DNA of 64,000 nucleotides from Pseudisothecium myosuroides (GCA_951799445.1 OX637287.1:53287724-53351723), one strand, 5' to 3'. Numbered from the stretch's first letter, positions 27,491 to 39,861 are shown. The notes: a model not told the origin generated them from the letters alone. A program made the numbers and translations.

Positions 27491-28305
27491 GTAACCCCAC
27501 AGTGGGAATCTAATTTTTTTCTGCCCTAAATTTTTTTTGTCAGCTTGGTGAATTTGGACATCTTTGAAGCATCTTTTGCAAAAACTCTCATCAACTATTG
27601 AAATTTGGCATTTATGTAACTAATAAAATATGACATACAATTTTCAAAAAATAAATTTAGTTCTCACATTACATTCTAGGAAGAGTCAAATTTTGTTAGC
27701 TATGTCGGGGTGGTTTTGAGAAAAAAACATTTTCTTCTGATCTCAAGCCCTATTATTTTGCAATATGTACAGTCAAAGTTTTTGAAATTTTATCCCATAT
27801 ATTCCAAATGTTTTATCTCTAATTTTTTACCATTTGTATTTTAAATTAAAAATTTCTTCATTGCACAAAAAATCCTCAAAAAATGATTTGTATATTGTCA
27901 ATGTACTTAACCTCCTTGCATTGCAGGTTGATTTAGAGTAAGCTAGGCTCCATATTTGCTTTTGAATTTTTTTTTGAGTAAACCTTACATCATATACTTA
28001 TGAATAGTCAAAATCTTCATTTTTGTGTAGACCAAAAATTTGACTCCAACAAGGCTCTAAGTCCCCTGACCCTAGTTTGTAGGAATGAAAAAAAAATTCT
28101 TATTTCAAACTTTATGATCTTACAAATGAATCCACATGGTTGAATGGGATGAATTTTTTTCAATTCATTGCCTAAACTATTTAATAAAAAAATTTATGGT
28201 TGTAATTAAAAATAAAATTTTATTTTTTATTTTGGACAATGCATAAAAAATTGGAAATTTTGGATTTTTTCCTCTTCTAAAATATCCTTTAGCCTTCAAG
28301 GGGTA
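27491..28305. mobile_element. decayed TTAA-family element D
   Basis: The interior resembles elements A and C, for example around 27755-27810 (ATTTTGCAATATGTACAGTCAA against ATCTTGCAATTTGTGCGGTCAA in A). The right end CCTTCAAGGGGTAATTA and left end GTAACCCCACAG are mutated versions of the TTAA/CCCC termini. Limits are approximate. Confidence 0.45.
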
Positions 28306-29764
28306 ATTAATAACATTGACCACTTTAGAGTCCCTAGTATTGAAATTACTCTATGAATATTTCATTCAATATGAGTGTGATTAACATATATGACTTCAAA
28401 TTTTAGAGTTAAATGAACTATAAATTTTATCCTTGTGTTGTATAATTTTCAGTTTGTTGAACCCACTAAGGTAAAGTAACCTCCCTATTTATGCAATGTG
28501 ACAAGTTTTGCCACTTTTGATTAATGTCTTACATTTACACTTAATGTTTTTGATATATCAATATACACTACTAGTACCATGGTACAATTTCAGTCAAACC
28601 CCTTCATTGTTGATTTTCTTGACTATGTCCATTTCATCATCCACATGAATTTATTTGTCTATGCCTATACACATCGTAATGTGAAAAATTTGCATGGCTT
28701 CTATTTGTTAAGGCTAACTTGTTAATAACACTTCCTACAACATGATGTTTTTACATAGCCTAATTTACATATAATAGCATATGTAGCATTTCATAGACCC
28801 TATAGTAGCCCTACATATTATATAAATTTTTTTTGTTTTGAATTGAATGAACCCTATTTTTCAACTCATGTAGTTTTCCAAAAATCAATAGTGATCTCCC
28901 CGGGGCCAAAACCATTCAAAACCTCTAAATTTAGCAATTTGTATCAATTTTAATTAAGATGTGAACCATTTATACTTTATTATTAGAAAATACTTGTTCA
29001 TTGCTTAGAATGCCAATTGAACAATACTCAAATATCCAACTTAAGATTTGGAGCCCAACAACAAAGAACATGGGTGTGCATGTTTTATCTCAAGGATATA
29101 GAAAAAACGCTCACATATGTCATGTATTGAAGTTTGTTTCTTTCTTAGAAAGGTTCTCAACAATGTCATACAAGCCACATTAATGGAAGGTCTCTATAGG
29201 CCCTACAGAAGTCACAAAATTGTTTATATGAAGATTGAAGCTTACCGTGAGCACGCGCACTCGTAATGCAATTAAAAGATGAACAAATGGTTGTTTGGAT
29301 GTTCTTACAAGGATATAGATAATAAAAGCATAAAATTTTTATTTGCTTCAAAGATGCTTTTAAATAGTGTCTCTATCAAATATTTTTGCTCTTGCACACT
29401 CTTTGTATATGGACATAGATATTTTGATAGACGCATGGCATCTACTTATATGTCTTTTTTTTGCCATAATTGTAGGGTGCTTAAGACTTTGCAGCTCCCC
29501 TTCATGCATTTTGTAGAGTTATAGTATCAATATATCCACTTTGGATCAAATTTGATTGTTAAAATAGCTTACTTGTTTAATATAGTCATATCTGCTTAGT
29601 TGCATGATTGAAGCAAGTCCCATAACTAGAACCAATCATGTACATGACTAAGACAAGCCACATGACTAGAGCAAGTCATGTGCATGACTAAGGCAAGTCA
29701 CATGATTAGGGTTTTAAAACCCTAACCTCCACTAATTTAGGATTTTGGAAACCCTAGCCGCCAT

Positions 29765-30350
29765 TTGGCTATTTTTACTTCTTTTAGCTCTTGTTTCTTA
29801 TTGCCTCTTAGTTTTTGTTTGTTGTTGCCCCTTAGTTTTTGTTTGTTGTTGCTTCTTAGTTCTTGTTTGTTGTTGCCTCTTAAATTTTGCTTCTTGTTAC
29901 TTTTTAGCTCTTGTTTCTTGTTGCTTCTTAGATTTTGCTTGTTATTAATACTTTTTAGATCTTGTTTCTTTTTGCTTCTTAGATTTTGCTTGTTATTAAT
30001 ACTTTTTAGATCTTGTTTCTTTTTGCTTCTTAATTCTTGCATCTTGTTGCTTATTAGGTTTTGCCTCTTATTGCCTCTTAGTTCTTGCTTTTTGCTTTTA
30101 GTGTCTTCTTGTTACCTCTTTGTTTCTTGTTTCTTGTTTCCTCTTGTTGCTTCTTTGTTTTTTGCTTTTAATTTCTTGTTGTTGCATATTAATTCATGCT
30201 TCCTAATGCTTCTTATTGCATCTTAGTTCTTGCTTCTTCTTGTTAGTTGTTGCAATTTCTTGCATCTTAACTTGTGCTTCTTGTTGCTTCTTGTTGCATT
30301 TTGTTGCATCTTACCTCTTGCTTGTTGTTACCTTTTAGCATTTGCCGCCT
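29765..30350. repeat. T-rich minisatellite, about 30-bp unit
   Basis: Many units are built on TTGTTGCCTCTTAGTTTTTG with length variants, plus a 51-bp higher-order duplication around 29925-30025. The 153-residue Leu/Cys/Ser-rich ORF across it (29765-30226) is repeat translation, not a membrane protein gene. Confidence 0.75.
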
Positions 30351-31187
30351 ATTGTTTCTTGTTCTCTCTATAACCATTGTTATTCTTTCTTCCTATTTAC
30401 TTGCAATTTCTAAAGATATAGTGGTTGTGACTTTTTCTTACCTTAAACTTGTGCTACATATTTTGTGTTTCCTTAAATCTTTGAAGGTTGAATTATATTG
30501 TTCATTCAACTACAAATTAACCTCCTTGATTGTACATGTAGGCACCAAGCTGGAATGAAGTTATTTAAGGCTACTTGCAATACCTAAGAGGCAACATCTT
30601 CACATTTTTGTAAGGAATATAGGTCCTATAAGCATGTGAAAATATACATTTACAGAGTGTCACTGTGATATGTTTTGTGTTAGTGACAAATAAATGTCAT
30701 TGAGAAAAGTCACATTATTTCTTGTAGTTTATTTCTCTAATATGATTGTCTCTTGTGCATCTCAAGAATCATAAGTACTCATTTTTAATTGGATGGAGTC
30801 TCTTATTTAGCTACTAAATCATATTGATGCATGATTGCCATGCATCATGTTCATTTAATTAGAATGTATGAAAAATGTGACTATAATTTATGATTGAAAC
30901 TATTATAAACCTCATGTATCCCAATTACAAACCACGCACACAAATCTAAGAAATGTGACTCTCTTTTGTTTGGAATATATCATTTGCTTGAGTCATATCT
31001 CACAAAAAATCTTGGCCAAAATATGACTGGATGTAGTCACGTAATGCTCAAAATCATGCTAAAAAGTAACTCTATACTTTTAAAAATATGACTACATTTA
31101 ATCATAATATTACTAGTAACATTCTATGTGAATTACTACAGTAGCCAAAAATATAACTCATAAGAGTCATAAATTAAATAAACAAAA

Positions 31188-31458
31188 AATATGAGTAGTG
31201 AATATGACTCATGAGAGTCATTTTCTACATCAACAAAAAATATGACTCACAAGAGTCATTTCCCACATCAACAAAAATATGACTCACAAGAGTCACTTCT
31301 TATATCAACAAAAAATATGACTCACAAAAGTCATATTCCACATCAACAAAAAATATGACTCACCGTAGTCATATGTCACATCAGCCAAAATATGACTCAC
31401 TACAGTCATATTCCACATCAGCCAAAAATATGACTGAACAGAGTCATATTCCACATAA
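31188..31458 (-). repeat. right subterminal tandem repeats of the CACTA element
   Basis: About eight copies of a 35-38 bp unit read CACATCAACAAAAAATATG followed by ACTCACAAGAGTCAT. Each contains an ATGACT..AGTCAT palindrome, so the motif is present in both orientations. Confidence 0.8.
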
Positions 31459-31742
31459 GCTTTTTTTTATTTACCCGGGCAGGTCATGAGAAAGTCAAGC
31501 CTCCAAGAGTAGTCAACATATACGCCACGTTGACAAAATACGGCTAAATATGTCTAATTATACCCCCAAATCCATATGATTGAAAATATGATTGGTGCAA
31601 AATATGACTCGTTGGTAATGACTGGGTACAGTCATATTGCAAGTCATCTACAGTGATTTTCGGCGGAGTCATATTTTCAGATTTTATGACTCAAAGCAAT
31701 CATATTTTACAGTCATAAAACACTCATTTTCTTGTAGTGTGG

Positions 31743-32090
31743 CGTTGTGCCTTCAAGCAAGTTTTAGTTGTACCATGCACTTTAAATTGAGTGAAACGCT
31801 CGGTTGTTTTCATGACAATTGTTGCTTCTATTGTAAATGTTCCGTGGTTTTTGTAATTCATGTCTGTCTCTACGCTTGTCATTGGGTTTCCTTTGCCACT
31901 TTGTTGCATTGCTTTCATTGTAGTAACTACCATAAAAAATAGAGTCTGGTGGCAAGGATTTTCAAGACAATGCTGTGACAAAAACTATACATGTGCCTTC
32001 AATTGTAAGGTTAGCAAAGAAAAAGGCCAAGAAGGTAGCGCCAAGAAGGTGGCATGGATTGAAATGAAGCAGAAAGGAAAACAAATTGAC
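31743..32090. other. CACTA right flank
   Basis: Continuation of the locus interrupted at 18562. ORFs of about 100 residues on either strand show no recognised domain. Confidence 0.4.
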
Positions 32091-32818
32091 TTAACCTCTT
32101 AAAAGTAGTTTGCTAGGCAGATGAAAAAAAATGAATTTAAAAAAAATTCTCTAAAAGATCATGTTTTTGTCTACATTTGAAGCTTTGATTTATTTTATTT
32201 GGACTAATAATGAGAAAGTTATGGACAATCTTGTTTCTTGGGCAGTCTACACATCTTCTTCAAAAAACAACTTATAGAATTTATTTTTGAATGCAATTTT
32301 TCTTAAATCAATTTTTTTTAATAGGATCAAGTTTGTTTGCAAAAAGAGTCTCACCATTGGAATTATAATGTTTCAATTCCATCTTAGAGCTATTAACAAT
32401 TTAGAGTTTTGATCAATCTCAGACTTACTTCTACTTAATAATTTTTTTATAAGTGAAAATCAAGTTTATATATTTTGAAAAAAAATTCCACGAATCTCAA
32501 CTCAAATTTTCAACATAGAAAAATTTAACATTATGGTATGTAGCGCAAAAAAAATTCACAAATGGTTGTCAAAGTCATCTGAAATTGCAGGCCAGAGTTC
32601 AAGAATTTTTTTTTCCAACTTTGAATGCTAATATCTTCCAATTGGTACGGTCAAACTTCTTGAAATTTTTACCACATGATTTGAGATAAGTGAAATACAA
32701 AATCCTATGGTTAGATTCTTAAATTTTTATTTATTTTTGGTTTCTTGAATAATTACAGTAGCAATGGCAATTTCAGCGTTTCAAGAGACTGAAAATGCCT
32801 TCGTATTTTAGGGGTTAA
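32091..32818. mobile_element. TTAA-flanked piggyBac-like element C (728 bp)
   Basis: Bounded by TTAA at 32091-32094 and 32815-32818. Left TIR CCTCTTAAAAGTA, right TIR reverse-complemented CCCCTAAAATACG. The interior is collinear with element A through several blocks, such as ATGAGAAAGTTATGGA and ATCCTATGGTTAGAT. No coding capacity. Confidence 0.65.
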
Positions 32819-32850
32819 GAAAGGCGGAGGTGCAAAAGCAGACAATCAAC

Positions 32851-32993
32851 CACTAGTAGAAAATAGGCTATAAATGACTTGTCTACAATGACTATAATAG
32901 TCATTGTTTTAGTCATTTAGGACAATAATGATTGCAAAATGACTGTTGGAGTCATTGTGGACAAGTCATTTAGGACACCATTTTTTATTAATG
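32851..32993. mobile_element. CACTA-type MITE, older copy
   Basis: The left end CACTAGTAGAAAATAGGC and an internal array of ATGACT/AGTCAT motifs match the MITEs at 43884 and 54134. The right terminus is decayed (ATTAATG for CTAGTG) and no target duplication remains. Confidence 0.65.
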
Positions 32994-34548
32994 CGATGAA
33001 ATCCTACTTCCAATCAAGTTGTAGAATAGAAGCATGACAACTTCTTTCTTTGGTGTTCGATGGTTCTATGTCGGAGGTGCCAAGAGCGGAACCTTAGTCA
33101 GCAGAAGAATATATGAGCAATGAAGGCGGCAAGCGGTTCTTTGGTTGCAGAAGAAGTAGCTCGCGATCTCAAGACACCATTGTCACTCCTAGTTCATCTT
33201 TTGGATCTTGAAACACAGTTGCTTTGAGCTCAAAGTCGCCTTTAATTACTATTTTGGAGGATTCTCATGACATTGATAATGCCAACTTGGTTGAAATCTC
33301 TAACGGGTTGGAGGAGTTCAATGATTTTGATTTCCAGTTTCCATTGTAGAAGAAAGATGCCACAATCTAGACAAAGGTTGACATTGAGCAATCCAGGGCT
33401 CAAATGAAGTATGACCGTCACCAAAAGTTCCAAACCGTATAAGCTGCGAAGCTTCTATAGGCGGAAGGAATCATGGCATCAAATGGCATTCTCACAATGG
33501 TTAAGTGCAAGGTCTGCTCTTTTTATGATAGATAGCCATGCATTACGGCTCCCAAATTTGATATGTTTTTCAAACACGATGGCAAGTACACTGCCAAGAA
33601 TGACATACCGCAGTCGAAGGTCAAGGCTGGAGAGAGCTACATTACGATACACTGCAAACATCAAAAGAATTTGCGCTTGTATGCAGCAAAGCCACCACCT
33701 ATTGTGTTGGAGCAACTGAATCATTGCATGTCATTGGAGGCCAAAAAGAAGAGGGTGTAGTTTGCAATGTTGTTCGAGCTTCTCTCTAGTGGTCGCTTGA
33801 TAGTGGAATTCGAGTTCCATCAAGCTTTATACAAGTTGATGAGTGTCCCCAACTTGCAATCTGTGCACTGGTGTGACAATTTGGAATGAGTTATGGTAAT
33901 GTACATGTACAAGCAGGTTATGTAGGAGCACAAAGGTTGATTGGTGATGCTAGATACTTGGTTGTCATTGTTGCATCGAGGTTTCTGTAGTCGATAACCA
34001 TAGTTTCTTGTTTGTCCATGTTTATTTTGTTTAGGATTAGGTAAGGATTGCGTTGCTCATTTCATTGCAATGAGTAGAATGTAGTCTAACGGCTGAAAAT
34101 CTCACTAAACTAATGGTGGGGGCAGTGAAAATTGGTGGTGGGTTGAATTTTGAGGGCATTGCAAAGAAAATCCTCAACTTTGGTGCCGATGGTGCCTCCA
34201 TGCTGCAGGGAACTCGCTCAAGTGTCATGCTGTAGATTAAAGAGAAACATGCGCCAAATGTCATCGGGGTGCATTGCGTGGCACATTGGTGTAATTTGGC
34301 ATTCAAGGCCTTGTCGAGTCTTGCGATATTTGGCAACATAGAGAAACTCCTCTCTGTCACCTACACTTATTTCTACAAAAGTCCCAAGAGATTTAGCAAA
34401 TTTAGACAATTAGCAAAATTGACAAAGACTAGCAGACTGAAGATGCTTCAATTTGCAATGTCTAGACTCGGTAGAGGTTAGGTTTATTGAGCCATTGCGG
34501 CGCCTCTTGTCCGTATATCGCACTCTCATTTACAAAATGACTGTAGAC

Positions 34549-34938
34549 CATTACAGAAAATTCCAGCCCTCCGGAGGGCTACTCTAGAGTGAAAAACCAA
34601 GCTATTTCAAAGCTTGGTCTGTCACTCTAGAAAAGTGCCGCAGTGAGCAGTCAGCTAAGCTGGCTGCTTGCCAAAATAGTCAGATTTAAAAATATATATT
34701 TTTAAATTTTTTTTTTTTTTTTTAAAGATTATTTTTTATTTTTTTTTAAAAGATTATTATTATTATGTTTTAAAATAAATTTTAAACTCTTAAAACTGGG
34801 TTCTTGCGCCACTACCACTGCAATTTCAGGTGGGCAAGAATAGGGAAAAAATGATTTTTTTAGCCCCAAAAAATGAATTTCAGGGTACCTTGGAGGGCTA
34901 TGGAATAGCCCTCCAAAGGCTTGAAATTTTCTCTAATG
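34549..34938. mobile_element. MITE with GC-rich ends and AT core, copy 2
   Basis: Left end CATTACAGAAAATTCCAGCC, right end reverse-complemented CATTAGAGAAAATTTCAAGC. A palindrome sits just inside each end (AGCCCTCCGGAGGGCT on the left, GGAGGGCTAT..ATAGCCCTCC on the right). The core 34682-34780 is almost pure A/T. Same family as 26810-27086. Lies within the ZNF862-like pseudogene. Confidence 0.6.
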
Positions 34939-35572
34939 CTTCCACAAAAAAAACTAGGCCATGGTACACTTTTGTGAACTCCTTCTCTTTATATGTTTTT
35001 TTAAAAGTTCAGACTGATTGCAATTAAAACTTTCAATTTTTTTTTATTGTGACAAAGTAGTTATAGACTTGTCTGCTATTTGGATATCTATTTGCTGTTT
35101 GAATATCGTGTGAAAATTTACTTAAATTCTTTCCAGTATATTTGTAGGCTACTCATGTACAATATCACAATTCTAGAACTAGATCAATTCTAGCTTTGTC
35201 ATCTCCTTTCATATCAGGGGTGTTTTGAATGTGGTCTTAGGGTGGTGGTTTAAAATTTGTAATTCGGTTTCAATCTTGATTGTCGTGATTCATTATTGCC
35301 CAAGTTGTTGAAGCTCGCTCTATTCTTGAAAATTGGTTGTATACGACCTAAAGGTAATAATGAATTTGCTAAACACTTGTTGTTGGTTGTGTGCAGGCTT
35401 GTGTTGTATTATTACTTCACATATTCATTGTATTGGGTTCGGTGTTGCCATTGCTGGAGGCAATAGACAAGTTGGTGAACTTTGCACAAAAATGTGACAT
35501 TTACGTATGTGACTTTGTGGTTGCGGTGAAAGTATGTCATTGTATCGCATGTATAAAGACAAGGGCACAACT

Positions 35573-35801
35573 TTAATCCTGAAGCGCTCCGACGTCCATA
35601 TTCTGGACGATGAACAGAGGGCTTCAAGGCACTCTGTAGTTCAACCAACTTCTCATTCATCCAATGTAATACTTGTATCTAGGAAAGACAACCTTCCTTA
35701 ACAACCACATTCATAAAATTCTAGTAAATGATATTTTTGTACAAAGATATAAGCAAAAATGTGCGAAAATTCAAAAAAGGATTGAGGCGCTTAGGGGTTA
35801 A
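35573..35801. mobile_element. TTAA-flanked piggyBac-like element H (229 bp)
   Basis: Bounded by TTAA at 35573-35576 and 35798-35801. Left TIR TCCTGAAGCGCTC, right TIR reverse-complemented CCCCTAAGCGCCT. It interrupts the ZNF862-like pseudogene. Taking it out with one TTAA joins YRMYKDKGTTL to SSDEFRSFNNLL in one frame, which follows the family order. That supports TTAA as a true target duplication. Confidence 0.75.
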
Positions 35802-36464
35802 GCTCTGATGAGTTTAGGAGCTTTAATAATCTTCTAAAGTGTAGCTACAAGCAATTCCATATTAAGTGGATAATGGATTTGAATGATAATTTTGTGGTGC
35901 TATCCTTTGTTTGCCATAGCAAACAAATCTACACTGAACACAAGGGAGCTCGAGTTGACCATGAGGTGTAGGCCATTTTGCTTACCAAAGTGAAGGCCAA
36001 GTGCACTAGTAAGTTCTCTTTTTTATAGTGATTACATAAGTAGTGGTAGAATGCATTCATATGTGTCGTTGGCATGTGAATTCACAATTATCATTCCTGT
36101 ATTTTTTAACAACGCATAGGTGTTGTACCAATTTTTAACTGCGCATTGGAATGGTGTCTTGCAAGTGTAGCAAAGATATTGGTTGAAGAACTTGATGCTT
36201 GCTTCCCTACCTAGCTCGTCATGAATGCATTAGGCATTCTGTATCCACAATATTGGTGTATGCCAAATGCAGAGGAGATGTTCAACAATCACCTCCATAC
36301 TTTGATGGACACGTACAAGCATGGGAAGATTTTGGAGGAGGGTAAGAAAAAGCTCTTCATTCTTGCCTTAATTGATTGGGAGGCTCTAAAATCATAGCAT
36401 TCTCTTTTCAGAAACATGCATGAAAAGCAACTCACGAGCGGCCATTCTTCTACCTTATGACATA

Positions 36465-37039
36465 TTCCCTCCGTCCCAAAATGATTGTCCCATGAAAAAC
36501 TTTTCTCAAGATCAAGGCGAAATTTGAAAATTTGGTAAAGTAATGAATGTAGACATGTAGATTAACACTTGATTTGCTTAGTGGTTTGCAAAAATGGCAA
36601 TATCAAGTTTAAAGCATGAACTACTTAAAGCGGGAAAATTGAGGTTGCAAGTTCACAAGAAAAATCACCCTCTGGCTTACAATTTTCCACCAAAAATGAG
36701 TACTGAGCACAACAACACATTGTTTTTCATTTTGTCTTTGTATTGTGTGAAGATTTTGTGAAGATAGTTTAGCGTTAGATTTTTCTTGAGCAGCTTGTCA
36801 GCAGTTTGCTACATATGAGCAACTTATGTAACTAAAACTGACTATTTCATGAATTGTGTCTTTGTAGAATTGACAGTGATTGTTTCATGAATTGTGTCTT
36901 TGTCTAATTGAAATTCTTATTGTGACATACTGACTATTTCATGAATTGCATCTTCATATAATTAAATTTGAAGTAGTGGACAATCATTTTTGGACATCTA
37001 TTTTTGGAAAGATGGACAATCATTTTGGGACGGAGGGAG
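36465..37039. mobile_element. Stowaway-like MITE (Tc1/mariner), 575 bp
   Basis: The left end TTCCCTCCGTCCCAAAATG and the right end, reverse-complemented CTCCCTCCGTCCCAAAATG, are the classic Stowaway terminus. TA flanks both sides (36463-36464, 37040-37041). The inverted repeat runs about 26 bp. No coding capacity. Inserted in the ZNF862-like pseudogene. Confidence 0.88.
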
Positions 37040-37330
37040 TAAATCCGTTGACCAAAGTCTGACAAGTACTTGACAACAACCACAACTTGACATAGAATTT
37101 TGAGGAATTCTTGAAGCTCACTAAAATTGCAATTGTCTATGTTTTAGGGTTCATTGAAGATGAACGTCTATTCTGTAGTGTCAAATCTCTGAAGTCCAAG
37201 CTCCACAACAATTTAGAGGAGCACATTCAGGTCATAGTGGGGATGTTTTTCTTCCCTTACTAGCAAGTTTTTGATGAATGGTTTGTCTCAGGAGTCTGAG
37301 GTAGATACTCGGCTAGCACTTAGTTAGTTG

Positions 37331-39856
37331 TGGGAACCTATGGCTGTGACGATCCTTTGCAGAGGTAACCTACAACACTAGCTGGCATTTAGTTTTTTTG
37401 GGGGAAGGATATGTTGATTGAGATCTATTTTATCCTTGAATTCCATCCATCTTATTTGTATTTCTTATAATCTTCAATGGTATGGACTAATGTTATGAAG
37501 TCCACTTTACTTATGTCTCCTTTTTAGAATATCTATGACTTCCACAAATTGAAGACAATGTAGTGCTATCGCTTGCATGTGAGGCGATTGTGGTTTTGGT
37601 TACATAATGTTTACTATTTAACTTGTATCTAACACTTGCACATGACTTTAGGGTGGCATTTGCGCAAGCACCTGTGGATTTGGAACGCTAGAGTGTTGTT
37701 GTTTGCATGTGAGGTGATCGTGATTTTGTTATCATCATGGTTTCAGTCAATTTACAGTTCCTACCTATGACATTGTAGTTGAACGTGGCTTCTGTGCAAG
37801 TGTAGTGTTGTTTATGCTTGTTGCTTATAAGTTCAATGCATCGAGACATTTTGTATGTTGTCTAATGATGATTTCAAGCTTCATTTTTGAGTTCATTAAT
37901 AAGTGTATAGTTTGTTGTGTTGCCAATGTCCATTCTGTTGAACACTTCATTTGCTTTACCAAGGTGCTTACTATGGCATTGGAGGGGTGTTTGGGAGGGT
38001 GCAGGCGCATTGTTTATCATGTTAAAGTATTTTGCAGGGGAGATGATTGCACTTTGTTAATGTCCATTGTTTGTTTTACTCAATTCCTTCAAAAAATTGT
38101 TGACTTTAGCATTGGAGGGGTGTTTGGGAGGATGTAAGTCTACATTATAGAAAAAGGAACTAACGTGAATGATTGCAAAACACCAATTCCCAGACTTTTC
38201 CATTTTCATTTTGCCATGTTACAATAAATCACTCTCATAATTTCGCCTAATAAACCCCAACATGCCGTCCCATTTTGCCAATTCACTGTAAAGAAATTGT
38301 GAGAATTGCCATGAAGGTGTTTCTCCTAAAATTGGTATCATTTGAATAAATCTAAGGGCAATAATAAATTTATCAAATTTTGCATTGCATATTTTCAGCC
38401 ATTGCCACCTAAAAATTGCGTACCCTATCAAGGTATCACCATGCAAACTTTAACCAAAAAATAAATTTGGCCTTTTCTTTCATTTGCAAAATATGAAAAA
38501 AAGTCCTAGATGAGATTGGCCTAAAGTGATGAGGAGACAATAAAATAGTATGTGAGCTAGTGGTTGTTTCAATAATCTACCAATATAATAATGTACACAA
38601 TAATAGAAAAAATATTATTACACACAATTATAAATCAACCATATAAGAATTATGTTTATAAATCTTTGATAACAACTCATCATTCAATACCTATGAGCTA
38701 GAACCCTCTATCTATGGTGTGAAAGTTATTCAATTTTAAAGTTTTTATGAATTAGAAAATTGAATGAAATTATCTTTTATTTTGGAAAAAACATAATTTT
38801 TACGTCACACGTTCAAACAACGTGAAACAAAGGCCTTGCATTCTTTTGTGCATAAAGCTTTCTATTTGTATCAAGAACGCAACATCTGACACTACAATAA
38901 AGCCCTTGCACTCCTTTGTACAAAAAAGATATTGAATTTCAAAGTTTTTATAAACTAAAAAAATAGAAAACTATTTTTACTCACCCCTTGACAATTATAT
39001 TTTTGAATCTTTTTGTGCACTAATTATCTATCTCAAGAAAATTTATTATCCTCACATGAATTATATTTTAAATTATTATCATCACTATATCATCTCAATA
39101 AAGAGCACATTTTAATCCCCTTAGCAATGAAATAACTACCACCACAATAGAAAATTGAAAATAGAAAGGAGTATAGCAGGGATATTTCGACCTTTTGATC
39201 ATGCTAAGGTACATATGCATATAATCAACACTACTTTTGGACCAAAAAGCGTCTCAAAAACCTAGATATTGATTCTATAGATGAACACAATTAAAACATG
39301 AGAGTCTATAAGAGCCTATATTGGTTTTTGTATACATCTTCAAGATAATACTTTAATATTTTATAACTTATTCATATAGTGTTCAAATAATGCACGCAAT
39401 CGTGATGTGGGCCGTCTATTAGTTAAAACAAACATCTTACTAAACCTAAGTGGGATTCCAAGGACTAGGATTGTTGGGTGGTTAGTCTCGTAGGAAGGTT
39501 AGGTTCTTTAGGTGGTAGCTGGCCTCGTTAGGCGGCTAGGGTTTTGGTAGCCGGTCTCGTTAGACAACTAGGTTGGAGGGTATTTAAAGATGGGACTCCC
39601 TTCATTGGGATCATTCCATTCTATTCTATCACTTCTCACTTATTCTCTCTTGTTTAGGGTTATTGGAATCATCATCTTTTGAGGGTCATACTTTCATTGA
39701 GTGTTTTTGTGTTCGAGTTGCTTACTTTTATATTCTTTTAAGAGTTATACTTTTTGGTGAGTATTGCAGTTGTATTGAGGGTTGCTTTACTTTTTGTGTT
39801 TCTGTGAGGGTTATACTTTAGAGCTTGAGAGGCCGCGGTAGGCAAACTTGAAAGGG
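37331..39856. other. intergenic, with a degenerate ~131-bp tandem array
   Basis: From about 37560 to 38137, similar blocks recur at a spacing near 131 bp. TTGCATGTGAGG lies at about 37574 and 37704, and CATTGGAGGGGTGTTTGGG at about 37977 and 38110. The rest is AT-rich without recognised genes. From 39400 to 39861 the sequence has a TATTTAAAG box and a sharp change in composition and may be part of an older LTR; this is inference. Confidence 0.4.
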
Positions 39857-39861
39857 TATCG

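Larger units (their letters stand above)
18566..31739. mobile_element. CACTA (En/Spm) element, 13.2 kb, non-autonomous
   Basis: The left terminus CACTACAAGAAAATGAG at 18566 and the inverted terminus ending 31739 form a perfect 30-bp TIR. Similarity goes on, imperfectly, to about 43 bp. TGG flanks both sides (18563-18565 and 31740-31742), the 3-bp duplication typical of CACTA. Subterminal blocks rich in AGTCATAT on the left and ATATGACT on the right are inverted relative to each other, like known transposase-binding repeats. Between them I find no TNPA/TNPD-like ORF. The interior holds unrelated AT-rich DNA, two TTAA-flanked elements, other MITEs and several minisatellites. Mobility would therefore depend on a transposase encoded elsewhere. 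Confidence 0.88.
33415..37330 (+). pseudogene. ZNF862-like (hAT-derived, DUF4371 type) protein, broken
   Basis: Fragments in correct order resemble the ZNF862/DUF4371 family, hAT transposases or genes derived from them. Near 33505-33610 lies a zinc-finger-like CKVC...KHDGKYTAKND. From about 34112 comes ILNFGADGASMLQGTRSSV, then VIGVHCVAHWCNLAFKALSS and TYFYKSPKRFSKFRQLAKL. Near 35440-35530 is LPLLEAIDKLVNFAQ, at 35803-35950 SSDEFRSFNNLLKCS and IKWIMDLN, near 36190-36340 ALGILYPQYW, and at 37145-37230 GFIEDERLFCSVKSLKSKL, the usual C-terminal end. Stops and frameshifts lie between and within fragments. Three insertions interrupt it: MITEs at 34549-34938 and 36465-37039 and a TTAA element at 35573-35801. 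The call rests on family memory of motifs and could not be searched. Confidence 0.7.

Noticed and set aside
29765..30226. 153-residue Leu/Cys/Ser-rich ORF that could be read as a membrane protein
   Set aside because: It is a translation of the T-rich minisatellite; the opposite strand gives a Lys/Asn/Gln repeat ORF of the same origin.
18566..31739. A Helitron inside the large CACTA element
   Set aside because: I saw no TC..CTRR termini with a 3' hairpin and no Rep/helicase text.
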